Source of the DNA: Rosellinia necatrix
Lineage: Eukaryota > Ascomycota > Sordariomycetes > Xylariales > Xylariaceae
Reading direction: 5' to 3'
Assembly (NCBI GenBank): GCA_021209875.1
Contig: JAGYVD010000005.1
Span: 4,502,001 to 4,566,000, forward strand
DNA length: 64,000 bases
Shown: piece by piece, positions 21,882 through 33,356 of the stretch
Numbering within the stretch: the stretch's first letter is position 1
Layout of the letters: each line of letters begins with the position of its first letter
Program-made: the position numbers and the translations under genes
The notes under the pieces: model-generated
Seen by the model: the letters and a program-made list of their open reading frames with translations, nothing else
Databases searched by the model: none
What the model was told of the DNA's origin: nothing

Positions 21882-24155
21882 GGTCCGGATGGGAGCAGCA
21901 CTATCGATCACCGCTGCTGGTTTCTATCGCCTGCTATACCACAAAGAAATTCACGAGGTAAAAGCCCATTCTTGGCCGAGGACAGCGACGATGAAGATGT
22001 CGATGAAGATATCGATGATGAAGATGCCGATGAAGGGTAGATAGAATTGAATTGACGGGGGTCGTTGTTGAGCTTGTCACCTGAAGCATGTACGGAGTAT
22101 CCTAGAAATCAACCTATTCCAGGCCTCAGTAGTAATGTGGTAGCCTTGTCCAACTAGATAGAGACATCGAATGTAACGTATACAGGCGTAGCATATGAGG
22201 TAGCGATAGAGATAGAGCAGGTCGACCGATCAACACCATGTGACGATTTCATGTGAGAGAAAGTCGAATAACCATCCAGCTGACAGCTGACGTAGCGACA
22301 TATCCAATAGGTGTCACCGTGTCGGGGGGGAGGCGTTGTGCTAAGCCAAAATAGGGAAGGCCATATGTCACTAGCCGTGCCGGCACCACCCCAGTCATCT
22401 ACCTAGGCACCTACTATCCAAGTCAAGTTGCCTACCTAGTGTAGGTAGGTAGTTAATTATACAAAGTGGATCAATATTTCGATTTATTCTACTGCCAATT
22501 GATAAATTCCACTTACAACTCTTCATATCGCGTTTGCGATGAGTTGAAGGCAATTCTTTTTAGACTAAAAAACATCCAGGCCACGAGAATGGCATGTTCA
22601 AGATTGCCCACATGTCTAATTGCTTGGGATCGGAGGCATGTCCTCCCCACCGAAGTCGAGCCCGGGATAGTACCGATGGATGCCCTGGGAATAGCTCCGT
22701 CTTTGCTCGCTGGCGAGGCACTCTTTGATCCTCGACCTCTCTCTCACAGCGTCGTACAGCTCGAAGTTGCGCACGCACTTTTCTGAAGCCTGGGTTGCTG
22801 ACATGGCTTTCGGGACGGTGAACTTGACGCCGCCGATAGCCTACAACACCAGATCGTTCCTCTCGTAGCTTTTGCCTAGCAATCATCCCGGCACTGATAA
22901 CGCTCCAATCACTAGAGGCTTCCGATCAAGACACCTGCGGGTATAATGATCTATGCTACCCACGGTATGCCTCACACAGGCCGTCGAGGGGTCGTCAGCG
23001 CGAGGGCCTTGACGCAGTACTGCGCATCCGTATCCGCGCCCCTTGTCAACACCCTCGCCCAGCGAAGACGACGACGACGACGGGATTTATCCGAGCCGGG
23101 ACCCCAGGTAACGGCAGGATGTTGGCCGTCTGGCCAATGGCCAGGTCGCCGAAGTTCCCATCATCAATCTACCGCCAGCACCTCGTCCGTGCCGGCCCCC
23201 TTGTCGGCGCCCGCCATCCGCCGCCGCCGTGTCCGGGATCCCCGGCCAGTAAATAGGTGAGCCCGTACGGGACATCTTTGGGGTTTGGAGGGTTGACGGA
23301 AAATCAGGAATTATGCTATAGGTCATATGTCTGGAGCTCCACTGAAGGGGGTCAGTAAATCGGTCCGTCACGCGCTCGCTCGCCCTTTTGCAGACTTCTA
23401 TCGCTTCGTGTGGCCGACATGATGGATGGGAGTAGCTATAACTATCCCGGTGCTGATTCGTACTCATACCGTAATCGACCCTTGAGGTAAGAGTTGTGAA
23501 CGGCGAGGTCGTGTGAGATATGAAACTCCACTGCGGGCTGGAGAGCAGTTCGCAAGGTCGGGCGGGGAGCTTGATTCATTCCCGGGGCTGGCGAGCAGGC
23601 TGGATACGACGATGGTGCTTGACCCTGGTGTAAGTAGTCGGTTTGATTCGTCAATTAAAGGTGCTCGGTCATTACGGTCAGACATGCATATACGCATGCA
23701 TGCCTATGACGTGAAGTTGCATTGGCATGGGCTCATTAAGCATGCGAAGATACCACTTTAGGCCATCGGCGTTGCTCATCCATACTGTAAATATATACTC
23801 ATACTACGGGCTTCATCGCATTCTCGATAACGGACTGAAGCTAGGAACAGTAAATCGAGACAAAACTAATAAATATTTGCGAAGGTAGGCACCCTATTAC
23901 TCCCCTGCCTATAAAACATGCATACCCATCTATCTAGGAAGAACAAACCAGACCACTCCAATACTATGTAAGAAGCCCATGTAGCGCACTCGCAAACGCA
24001 CAGGGGGGTATCAGGAATCTATCTCTAATCTTACAGAAAGCCGGGACATAAAGACGCCATTAAGTATATAGCCCATTCATCCTTACGCCCACCAAACCCC
24101 CCAAAACGCCAGTGCCGACCGGTAATACGAACTTCTCATTTCCCGAACTTCAACG
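21882..24155. other. Spacer upstream of btn1 and downstream of app1
   Basis: Apart from a possible decayed gene at 22616-23300, I see no gene. The region has GAT-rich triplets near 21985-22040, GTAGGTAGG words near 22440, and AT-rich sequence from 23770 to 24060. Confidence 0.5.
22616..23300 (-). pseudogene. Possible decayed multi-exon gene, family unknown
   Basis: A 75-codon stretch (22840-22616, minus) opens at a clean acceptor (TTGTAG) and reads AIGGVKFTVPKAM, then VRNFELYDAVRERSRIKECL, ending YYPGLDFGGEDMPPIPSN before a stop. It looks protein-coding rather than random. Further upstream, short coding-like pieces appear in different frames (for example DGNFGDLAIGQTANILPLPG near 23100-23165 and GADTDAQYCVKALALTTP near 22985-23040), split by stops. 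I do not recognise the family. It could be a true last exon of a gene that I cannot assemble, or a remnant. Confidence 0.3.
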
Positions 24156-25564
24156 TTAACACCCGCCGACGACCTCTTCGACGACCTTCCTACATGTCTC
24201 GGGGTCTGAAAACACGTGCCAGACGTTCCGCGGTACGTCCTTGAACGCCTCCTCAAACCGCTCAGGCTCGTTCTTCGATTCAATGCCGATAGCAGCTATG
24301 TCCTCTACCTTGCGAATGAGGATGGCTTTGATCCAATTCGGATACCGCCGGTAACTAGGTACTTGATTAGTATAGTGGTTTTATATTAAAAGAAGAAAAA
24401 ATAAAATAAAAAAATGGGGAAAGGCGTCGTGTAACTTGTAGGGGGCCATTATGACTTACATCTCACCGTAAGCTTCGGGGTCCGTCTGCGTCGAATCTCC
24501 GACGCAGATCATCTTCCGCCTCGGCAACCAGGAGTGAATCTTCTCCATGCGATCGACCTTGTAATCCTCCGTGCCGAGCGTCAGGGTCGTCAGGAGGCCG
24601 CGGACGCTCATCCAGCTCGAGTCGCGCAAAATGATGGTGCCGTGGGGGAAATGATTCTGACGGAAGTCGCGCAGAAACGGGTAGAGATTGTACGGCGAGG
24701 CCGACAGGTAGAACCATGCCGATGTCTCCTTGACAAGGGAGTGGATGTACCTGTACAGCTCCGGCATTCCCGGCGCGGGCTCCGGAGGATCGATAAACGT
24801 CGATCGCAAAATGCCGATGGGATCACTAGTCTGCGTAATCTTGATCGTGTCGTCGATATCTACTCTCGCATCAGTAGCCACTCTCACCATGGCCTAGTAT
24901 GCGCGCGGGGAGGGATTCCTAGCGTACCGGATATAATGCCCCAGCCTTCGGCTTCGGCGTAGAAGGTCTTCATCTCTAGGATGCCGTTCGCGCCTTTGGG
25001 GACACGGGCGAAGGTGGGGACTAGCTCGCCGTCGCGGCCGCCGGGCAGCCTCTTGATGTCGCTACTGATGCCGTTGTGCCCACTAGGTCCCAGCTTCATG
25101 GGCGACTTCCCCCTGTACAGCGCCTTGACCTGCGTGCCCGGTTTGATATCCTGGACGAACGGGCCAAGCCTGTCCTCGAGGGTCTTATAGGCCGGGTCGC
25201 GCTCTTCCAAGTTGATCTTGTCGGCGACAGAGTCGATGGCCTCGATGATGCTGTTAGATGTGTGTTGCGAAAACATGGCGGCGACGTATTCGGCCTCCCA
25301 GAGACCCGTTTGCGCATTGCGATAGGCGGTATTGTCCAGCAGCCACACCATATCCGAAGCCGTCACGGACCGGGGTATCGGATTCTTCTTGCCCAGGTAC
25401 GAAAGGGCGGTATAAAGCTTGTCTTTAGTCGACAGCGTCGTGGTGACGGTAGAGAACACGCCCGGGAAACCCGGGAGGTCTTTCTCCGCCTCGTCGAAGT
25501 GACGCTCTTTTCGCGTGCGCTGCTGCATCTGGAGCGATGGCGTGCGTCTACGAGTGGGCGGCAT
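24156..25564 (-). CDS. app1: App1-family phosphatidate phosphatase
   Basis: Three exons on the minus strand: 25564-24928, 24859-24460, 24354-24156, with introns of 68 bp (GTACGC...AGTAG) and 105 bp (GTAAGT...CCTAG); predicted 411 aa. The family removes phosphate from phosphatidic acid to give diacylglycerol; yeast App1 works at cortical actin patches. The catalytic DxDxT motif is created by the first splice as ISDIDDTIKITQ (DIDDT at residues 213-217). It is followed by GMPELYRYIHSL, FYLSASPYNLYPFLRDF, GTIILRDSSWMS and RKMICVGDSTQTDPEAYGE, all typical of the App1 catalytic domain. Exon 3 completes YRRYPNWIKAILIRKV. Unlike yeast App1 there is no long Pro-rich actin-binding tail. The assignment to the domain is confident; in vivo role is inferred. 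Confidence 0.9.
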
Positions 25565-25948
25565 CTTGAGCTACGTGAACGGTGACACCGTGGATCCCTT
25601 TTATGGTGCGGCGATGGTGTGTCTGCCTTGCTATACTGGCGTTAGAAGGCTGGCGGGCGGTGACCTTGCCGCGTGATCTGGCGACAAGAGCAGTCGATGG
25701 AGGGAGGGGATGGGAGTGCGGGACAGGCCACGGGACTCTCAGCCGGATCTATTCGAAATACCTAACCAGGCCCGGGTGTCTCAATGAAACCGGGCTGGTG
25801 ATTGAACTTATATACCTACAGGGTATTGTCCCGCTAGGGCAGTGTTATAGGCGATCTAATTCGGTTAGGACTCACACATACGCGGACACTCTACTCACAC
25901 GTATACGTCCAGGCACGCAGAGAGAGAGACACACACACCGTCACACCC

Positions 25949-25956
<8 letters not shown>

Positions 25957-26030
<74 letters not shown>
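25957..26030. repeat. Compound AC/TC microsatellite
   Basis: About 19 AC repeats run straight into about 18 TC repeats, one of the longest simple tracts in the window. Confidence 0.92.
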
Positions 26031-26032
<2 letters not shown>

Positions 26033-26883
26033 CTCCTTCACAGCCTACTACTCGCTGCTACCTCGCCCTGTTACTCGACCTAGCCTCATCCGGTCTCACA
26101 ACAGGAGCTGGGGATGGGAAACGCAGATCATGAATGATGAGGTCAGATGGGAATGCCGTTGCTTCCTGCCCAGACACCCTATCGTGGGCCACCGACATAA
26201 TAAAAAGCCAATGACGAGGGGCAGAAACGACGGACTAGAGCAGGCCAACAGCCTTAACCTTGACAGGGGAATCTCGACCGGGGAGCTAAGCGCGTCTCGG
26301 TGGGCGTCCGTTGCCCGTTTCGGTCTACTCGCCTTACATCTGAGGTAGGTAGGTAGGTAGATAGGTAGGTAGGACCTTACATAGTGTACAAACATACATA
26401 TGTGCACACATATGTGCATACATTTTGTCCATACGTTACGTTCGTGCCTGCCTACACTTACACTACCTTTCCCCTGCACGTTGCCTTAGTATTCTGACCA
26501 ACGAGCTGCCCAAGCAGTCGCAGGCGGTGACGAAATGCCGCTGACGGCAGCGATGGGGCCGCCCGTTTCCCCATCCTATCCTGTCATTCCTTCGGTGCCC
26601 CTGCCTAAAGTGGCTTTGGCCAAAAAAAGTCACAGCCCAGGCATTGCAGGCATTCCCCCCCTCTCCCAAGCCCTTGGCTCTCTGTCCTGTGGTACTCGAA
26701 CTACAAATGCGCCCGGCGTCTGACACGTCGTTGGCGCGGTTCCCCTCCACCTTTCTTCCGGCTAACGGCATGTGAGCACGATACCCCGGGAAAAAGCAAG
26801 ACATCACGAATAACTAGTCGTCGTATAAACGTGGTCGTTCTCCGAGACGGGATTGGGGCGAGCGCACCAGGGAGAAATCAAGT

Positions 26884-27005
26884 ATGTAACCATAACTAAC
26901 CATGATCATAACCATAATCATACATAATCATGACCATGACCATAACCATAACCATAACCAACAACCACAAACCACAAACCACAAACCACAACCATCACCA
27001 TGATA
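26884..27005. repeat. CCATAA/CCACAAA-type repeat tract
   Basis: Imperfect short units (ACCATA, ATCATA, ACCACAA) recur across about 120 bp. No TTAGGG-like telomere repeat is present. Confidence 0.7.
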
Positions 27006-28207
27006 ATACTAGGTACTGGAATAGCCTGTCTAAGAGGGACGCACTTGCGGGTTGAGCACAGTCTCAATTTATGAGCACCTGAGCGTTATTATTAGATATT
27101 GGTAGGTGTGCGCACGTGTGCACAATGTTATGTTGGACATCTGTGGCGAAGGATGGCGAAGTTGGAAATCCATCCATCCACAACGACACCAAAGTACATA
27201 CATAGGCATGCACAAGTAGGCACCTTGGAATACACTAGAAATAGAACATGGAGTAATTAGAAACAATGACGCAGCCTGTCACAGATACATCGATCTGAAA
27301 CAGAGGCCTTCTCGAAGCCACCACACCCCATGATTAAAAAAAATCTCCGAGGTTGGAATGCATAGTACTCTATACATGTGTCTCGATTTAAGTTCTAAGT
27401 ATATAGGTAGCAGCTATAAAATAGATCCTAATAGGCTACTATCTAGTCCATACCCAGTCTACTGTAGACACCCGATTAAGGTGGTGGATGCTGTATCTAT
27501 CTAGCATACCAAGCATAGTTATACTGTAAACGGGATTGTATGTCAAGTACATAACCACCTGGACCCAAAATCCGGCACGCTACTGTAAGGAATCTCACAC
27601 GTCTATAAAACATTCCCACCATCCAGGGTTATCGAGGATGTGTCAGATCTCGACCTGCCCGTACACTGCACTGTTTTTAGTCCTTCCTCTCCGCCTCTTA
27701 CCCGCTTACATACCTCGAGCCAACAGCCCCCCTACGTAGACGGGACAATAAATTGTTAGATCGCTGCGTGCTATAGGTTGGGTACTTCTTTTCGCGGTGT
27801 TCATCCAACCCCGGATTCATTTTGGTCACCTGCCCAGGTGCGCAGATAACTCACAGGATCACCATCCCCCCCCTCCCCCCCCCCCAAAATATAGGTAGGT
27901 ACCTAAGTTCGGTAGGTATGTTATTTAAGGTTGGGTAGACTACCTAATAGTGCACTGGGGTTATCTATGTAAGTTGGGGGGCGATGTCGTCAGCTCTACA
28001 CTATATTTCGTGTCAACCACCACTATGCGACAGTAAAACAAGGGCGGGGGGGAGCGTGGACTCGCGCAGCAGCTTCGTGCTCACATTCATGTTCATGACC
28101 ACCTGGGCAGGGAAATCAGTATCTAGCCGCACCTGTTTCTACACCTTCAGCGCCACATTTGCTTCGGCTAACTAGTTGAAGTACACTACTTACTCCCTTA
28201 TACCGAT

Positions 28208-29366
28208 ATGCTCGAAATCAATTGCACAGGAACTCCCTATGAGGTAAAGCCAAGCCTCCATAAGCATCTACTAAGCACTCTACTTCAACCAATGTCCCGA
28301 GTCTCGCTAAAATGAACGGCGCTCGAAGATAGGCGTGGCCCATGGCCGCACGGCCCGGGCGGAGATCGCGGGGTCGATAGACTTCTACGCCGGCCTCTTC
28401 CAATCCTCGTGCGCGCTGCCGTGGCCCGACGTCGCGCGGGAGGCGGCAAGGTACGTCGCGCCGCTCGAGGCCCTCGCCCCGCGGCACCTGGACGAGATCC
28501 GCGGCATCGCGCACGGCGCCGGGGTCGCCTTCCTCGACGTCCTGGCGCTGAACGTGCGGACGGAGATCATGTTCGGCCTGTACACGGAGGCCGAGGACGG
28601 CTTCCTGCGCGTGCCTAGCGACGGCTGCACGAGCCTCGGCTGGCTCGCGTCGTCCGGGCCGTCCGGGCCGCCGTCCTCCTTCCTGGCGCAGAACTGGGAC
28701 TGGATGGTCGAGCAGCGGCCGAACCTCGTCGTCTGCCGCGTCGAGCAGCCGGGCGTCCCGGCCTTCGCCATGGTCACCGAGGCCGGCATCATCGGCAAGA
28801 TTGGGCTCAACGCCGCCGGCGTCGGCTGCTGCCTGAACGCGCTCAAGTGCCGCGGCGTGGACGCGGCCAAGCTGCCCATCCACTTCGCGCTGCGCCGCGT
28901 GCTCGAGTCGCCCTCGCGCGCCGCCGCCGTCGAGGCGATCAGGGCCGCCGGCGTCGCGGGCAGCGGACACATCCTCGTCGGCGACGCCACCGGGTCCACG
29001 GGGCTCGAGTGCACGAGCAAGTGGGTGAAGGAAATCGACATGGACGGCGCCGGCCGCGTGTGCCACACGAACCATCTGATCCTCGACAGGTCCGGCGTCG
29101 AGGAGTCGGACTGGCTCACGGACTCGCCGGCGCGGCTCGCGCGGATCCGGGAGCTCACGGCGCTGATCGCCGACCCGACGCCGGAGGCCATAGCGGATGT
29201 CTTGCGGGATACGGAGGGGTACCCGTGCTCGATCAATAGGCGCCAGGAGGGCAGTTCCGTGGCCGAGACGCTCTTCACCATCGTCATGGACCTCACGAGG
29301 AAGTCGGCGCGGGTCACGTTTGGCCGGCCAACGGAGGTCCGCGAGGAGGTGATGCTATCTTTTTGA
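28208..29366 (+). CDS. Acyl-CoA:6-aminopenicillanate acyltransferase family Ntn hydrolase (peptidase C45)
   Basis: Two exons, 28208-28243 and 28329-29366, with an 85-bp intron (GTAAAG...CGAAG); predicted 357 aa. The tiny first exon encodes MLEINCTGTPYE and joins IGVAHG, giving the conserved N-terminus of the family. The nucleophile is Cys112 in VPSDGCTSL; in penicillin acyltransferase the enzyme cuts itself before this Cys to make two subunits. Other family blocks are AQNWDW, EAGIIGKIGLNAAGVGCCLN, HTNHL and GYPCSINR. The C-terminus (VMLSF) is not a clear peroxisomal PTS1, unlike PenDE. Most members in fungi that make no penicillin act on unknown amide or acyl substrates, so a penicillin role should not be assumed; no beta-lactam genes are nearby. 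The gene is much richer in GC than its flanks. Confidence 0.88.
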
Positions 29367-29490
29367 GACTGAGGTGTTGTGTTCAGGATGAAACGCGGAC
29401 GTCCAGTGCAAAAACTACCAGCAAGGGCGTAGAAACCTAACCCATATCATCTCTCGAAACAAAAAATTATATATGTATTACATTAAGCTA

Positions 29491-30285
29491 CTACGCTCTC
29501 GCTCGCTCTCCAAACATCCTACTTCCTGGTCGTCTCGCCGCCCTGATCAATCTACCCGGTATCGACGCGCCGTGCTTGTACACGCTCCAGCTCTCCCACC
29601 AGCCGAGGCTGAAGAACCAGCCCGCATAGACGCCGCCGCGCACGCGCGAGCTCGGCCTCGGTCTGCCACTCGGCGCCGTACCGTCAGAAGGGGGTTGTTC
29701 GGCAGGAACTCGAAGATGGGCTCCGTGTAGTGCGGGAGCTCGTCCTGCAGGTAGCGTGCCGTCGACTCGTCCGCGTTGACGACCTCGAGGTGCTGTCTGC
29801 AGACGATGCTCGTCACGTCGATGTCGAAGTTGAACGCCGTCGCGTTCCGGAGCGTCTTCCGCACCGCCGACCCCCGGGCCCAGCGTCACCGCGAACGACG
29901 GGCACCCGTACCCGCCCGCCCAGTTGGCCACGGCCTCGGGGCGCGTAGGACGTTGCTCCCGGCTAGTTCTCGTCCATGTTTATAGCGCGGTTGCCGCTGA
30001 GGCTCACGTTCCACTTGAACAAAAATTCACGTTAGCTAGCTTATCCCTCTTCGAAGCAACTAACCGTCCAATCCACGTGATTCTTGTAGGTGTCAAGAAC
30101 GACGTAGGTAAAAAAAAATTAAAAAAAAAAAACCTCCCGAAGGAGGAAGGACGTCTGATGATAAATAATACGTACCGAGAGAACGCTGACATGCCCGAAG
30201 TAAATCGGGCTGCCGTCCTTCGAGAGAGCGAATCCCTGGAACCACGGTACGTGGGCGATGTTTCCGAGACGGTCGCTCCCCCGTG
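29491..30285 (-). pseudogene. Decayed protein-coding gene, family not recognised
   Basis: Minus-strand segments that read like one protein are split over frames. In order they are DRLGNIAHVPWFQGFALSKD (near 30200-30260), FKWNVSLSGNRAINMDEN then a stop (near 29965-30020), VANWAGGYGCPSFAVTLGPG (near 29875-29935), NATAFNFDIDVTSIVCRQHL and EFLPNNPLLTV (29690-29850), and VYAGWFFSLGWWESWSVYKHG (29570-29635). At least two frameshifts and one in-frame stop separate them, and a poly-A/T run at 30107-30130 lies in a probable intron that lacks an obvious acceptor. The neighbouring acyltransferase gene points toward it. I cannot name the family. An unusual multi-intron gene is possible but less likely. 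Confidence 0.5.
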
Positions 30286-32346
30286 GTGTTGTTCATCTTA
30301 TTATACTATACCTACATAAGGTGGTACCATCCCCAATCCCAATCATATTTCTAAGTACACTATATATACCCTTGTATCCCCAAGACACCGAACCAAGGGT
30401 CTCCTGACAGGGAATATGAAGTTGCCCGCGTAAGGACCCAGGCATGTCGTCTAGATGGTCTTCCATAAGACATCGTTTCCCTGTTTCCTCCCCATGTGCA
30501 AATACCCATGAAATTGATATTGTAGTGTACACTAGTGTACACTAGTTTGTCTCATCCTTCTAGGTGCTAATTGATGTCAACGTCTCCCGACTATTTCATT
30601 TCTAGATCAACAGTTGGCGATCATAGTTAGATAGGTACATAGTGAATGGGATATGATGATCAAATACTGCATTGAAGTGTAGCATACGGCAGCCATCCTT
30701 GGTGGTGGCAAGATGCCCAGAAATTCGATACAACTTCTGACTCTGTCCTCTACCCTGGCCTAGCTGCAAGATTCGTTCCTGGTTCAGGCTCTCTCTTCGA
30801 ATGATATCTCGCCAGAGTGGCATTTTTCAGTGGGGCTGGACTGGGGTGCAAGAGATGATGGCGATTGGTGTCTCGTCTATGCTCGTCCAGCTCGTCTATC
30901 GGACTGATCCGCTAAAGGTAACGCGGTGGTTATTAATAGGTATATAGGTCCATTGCACCCACAAGTCCTATGTGTGGAGTGACTGGAGTGAAGTTTCGGA
31001 AATAATTAGGTGAGATTTGAAGATGAACGATCGTGGTCTGCCTCCGTTTGCTATTAGTTAGACTCTATTGTTGCCGACGCATTGTTATCTCGGGCTCCTC
31101 TCACGAACCCTCACACGAGCGCACGCTCTGTGCGTCCCTCTTTCTCTGCCCCCCTCCCTCTCACTCAACGATCCGACAACCATCATTGCAAGGGGGGGAT
31201 ATGTGAAAAATATTTGAGACGGACTTATGCCATGATCAATAGGATGAATATCAGAGTTCGAAAAATGTTGATATGAAAGACTGGTTTTTTACAAGATGCG
31301 TATCCTTTTCAGACGCCGTTCGCAGTGAGGCAACGTAATGAGATGAGGAGAGGTCAATCTGCTGAATCAGCTACGGCTACATGTTTACGACTCATGCACC
31401 AAAATAGCATTTTCGTGCTGGTCAGCTTTCAACATAAATTCATCACATAGGTTGATGATACGATGCGAGGACCCTGCTCCCCTCCCCCCCCTTTCCCCCC
31501 TCTTCACCTTCATGGGTCTTGGCCCTCGTGCCTCATTAACAGCATGACGATAAACACGGAGGGCCATGGGTAGGTATATTTGTAAGGACAATGTCCTTAA
31601 TGCTCGTTGCGGCGATTGACTCTCGCTACCTAGGCATTTTAAGGTTCACCAACGATTCTCTCCCACACCACCTCCTAACAACTCGGCATTCGACCGGCCC
31701 GCGACCAAGAGGGGTTTGTGTGTGCACTAATATAGGGTATAGACTAGACCAGGGGTGTCGGCTCTTGGTTATGCTGGAAGCGTTTTGGCTGGAGCGATAT
31801 CACACATGCATCCACGAGTAAACATACCTTATAGAGGTGTATGTGATTGCCGCTTGTCTAAACCTTTTACCCTCCATGTCCAATCAGAACGCTCACCGCG
31901 CAATTTCAATTTCAATCCACGCACTCGTTCGGCCGATTAAGAGAGCCTTAGTTCTCAACTAACTAGGTAGTTAGTTGTTATTATTAATCAACCTAGCAGG
32001 GGGGGCGGGGAGGAGCATCTCACCTTGCTCCATGTTAGACCGCGCTTAGAAATACCATCAAGCAGCAGCGGGCGGGGAAGGGCAGAGCGTCGTCGGATGG
32101 GACGTGCGATACATGGGAAAAGACCGCCCCCCAAGGTTGTTGCTGACCCGGCTTGGTCAACATGGCAGCTTTGTAATCAGGCGAACTGCATTGGCAAGTT
32201 GACCGGGGCGTACGATGCGAATGGCGAATTTCAAACTTTCGTGCACGGCCTAGAGATGGGGTAGGTATGATGGCCGGACGGCAGCGGGACGGTATAATGT
32301 GGGGGAGGGGGTTCAAGAGCATAACATATGATGCTAGCAATGCATT

Positions 32347-32373
32347 TATATATATATATATATATATATATAA
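32347..32373. repeat. TA microsatellite 1 upstream of the GST gene
   Basis: About thirteen TA repeats, 170 bp before the start codon. Confidence 0.9.
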
Positions 32374-32503
32374 ACGAGATACCTCGACTACCCTGGGTGT
32401 CCTCATTCTATTTAGCATCACATCATCCTCTCCCGCCGATATCTCCCTCAACGAAGAACCATCAACGAAAAACCATCAACAAACATCCAAATTCAACTCC
32501 ATC

Positions 32504-32529
32504 TATATATATATATATATATATATATA
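32504..32529. repeat. TA microsatellite 2 in the GST leader
   Basis: About thirteen TA repeats end 11 bp before the ATG, so they lie in the 5' leader or core promoter and could affect expression. Confidence 0.9.
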
Positions 32530-32540
32530 CTCTTGCAAAT

Positions 32541-33185
32541 ATGGCCCCTTCTTTAAAACCGATCAAGGCCTACGGCAAGGGCGGCCCTAACCCGCCCAAG
32601 GTTATCATGATCCTCGAGGAGCTTGGCCTCCCTTACGAGATCGAGGATGTCCAGTTCGCCGACGTGAAGAAGCCCGAGTACCTCGCCGTCAACCCCAACG
32701 GCCGCCTACCCGCCATATACGACCCCAACACAGACCTGACGCTGTGGGAGTCGGGTGCCATCGTGGAGTACCTTGTCGAGACCTACGACAAGGACAATAA
32801 GATCAGCTTCCCCCGGGGCTCGAACGAGAGCTACCTCACCAAGCAGTGGCTGTATTACCAGACGACCGGTCAAGGCCCTTATTACGGACAGGCGGTGGTA
32901 AGTGGGACGGCCTCCTCGTCACGGTCTGTATGCTGACGTATGGGGCAACAGTGGTTCACCAAGTACCACCCGGAGAAGGTCCAGGGCGCCATCGACCGCT
33001 ACGTCAAGGAGATCAACCGCGTCACCGGCGTCGTGGAGGGCCATCTTGCGAAGCAGAAGGCTGGCAGTGATGGGCCCTGGCTCGTGGGCGGCAAGATCAC
33101 CTTTGCCGACATCTCTTGGTACATGTGGCAATCGCTGATCACGAAGGCCATCGGAGACGAAAGTGAGTACTACCTGTCATTATTA

Positions 33186-33230
<45 letters not shown>

Positions 33231-33356
33231 TTCCAAGTTTACTGACCTCGTGCTGAAGTCATCAACTATGACGAATACCCTCACGTCAAGGAATGGCTCG
33301 CTAGGTTAGCCGAGCGCGCGGCTATTAAGAAGGCGCTGGAGATTTTCAGCTCTTAA
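32541..33356 (+). CDS. Ure2/Gtt-type glutathione S-transferase
   Basis: Three exons, 32541-32897, 32952-33162 and 33259-33356, with introns of 54 bp (GTAAGT...AACAG) and 96 bp (GTGAGT...TGAAG); predicted 221 aa, normal for the family. The enzyme joins glutathione to electrophiles or acts as a glutathione peroxidase. The N-terminal thioredoxin-fold half shows PPKVIMILEELGLPYE, then YLAVNPNGRLPAIYDP and LWESGAIVEYLVETYD, where NPNGRLPAI and ESGAI form the glutathione site. The helical C-terminal half has the GKITFADISW motif. There is no Asn-rich prion domain as in yeast Ure2. The start is the ATG after the TA tract; in-frame codons upstream encode only TA-repeat Tyr/Ile. Intron 2 contains a long CT run. 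Confidence 0.92.
33189..33226. repeat. CT microsatellite in intron 2 of the GST gene
   Basis: About nineteen CT repeats fill a large part of a 96-bp intron, so length change would alter the intron but not the protein. Confidence 0.9.

Larger units (their letters stand above)
25565..28207. other. 2.6-kb spacer rich in simple repeats
   Basis: No gene seen. It holds an (AC)n-(TC)n microsatellite at about 25957-26030, a GGTA tract at 26343-26372, CCATAA/CCACAAA-type repeats at about 26890-27000, and C runs near 27867-27886. Candidate frames are low in complexity or short. Confidence 0.55.
29367..32540. other. Spacer with a decayed gene, upstream of the glutathione transferase
   Basis: Apart from the remnant at 29491-30285, no gene is recognised. 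Notable items are A/T homopolymers at 30107-30130, a TGTACACTAG tandem pair at about 30524-30545, C-rich runs near 31480-31500, and a TA tract at about 32347-32373. Confidence 0.5.

Noticed and set aside
26884..27005. Possible internal telomere repeat
   Set aside because: Units are CCATAA and CCACAAA, not TTAGGG/CCCTAA.
28218..29317. Long open frames antisense to the acyltransferase
   Set aside because: Both are shadows created by high GC; no family match, and the sense strand is clearly coding.
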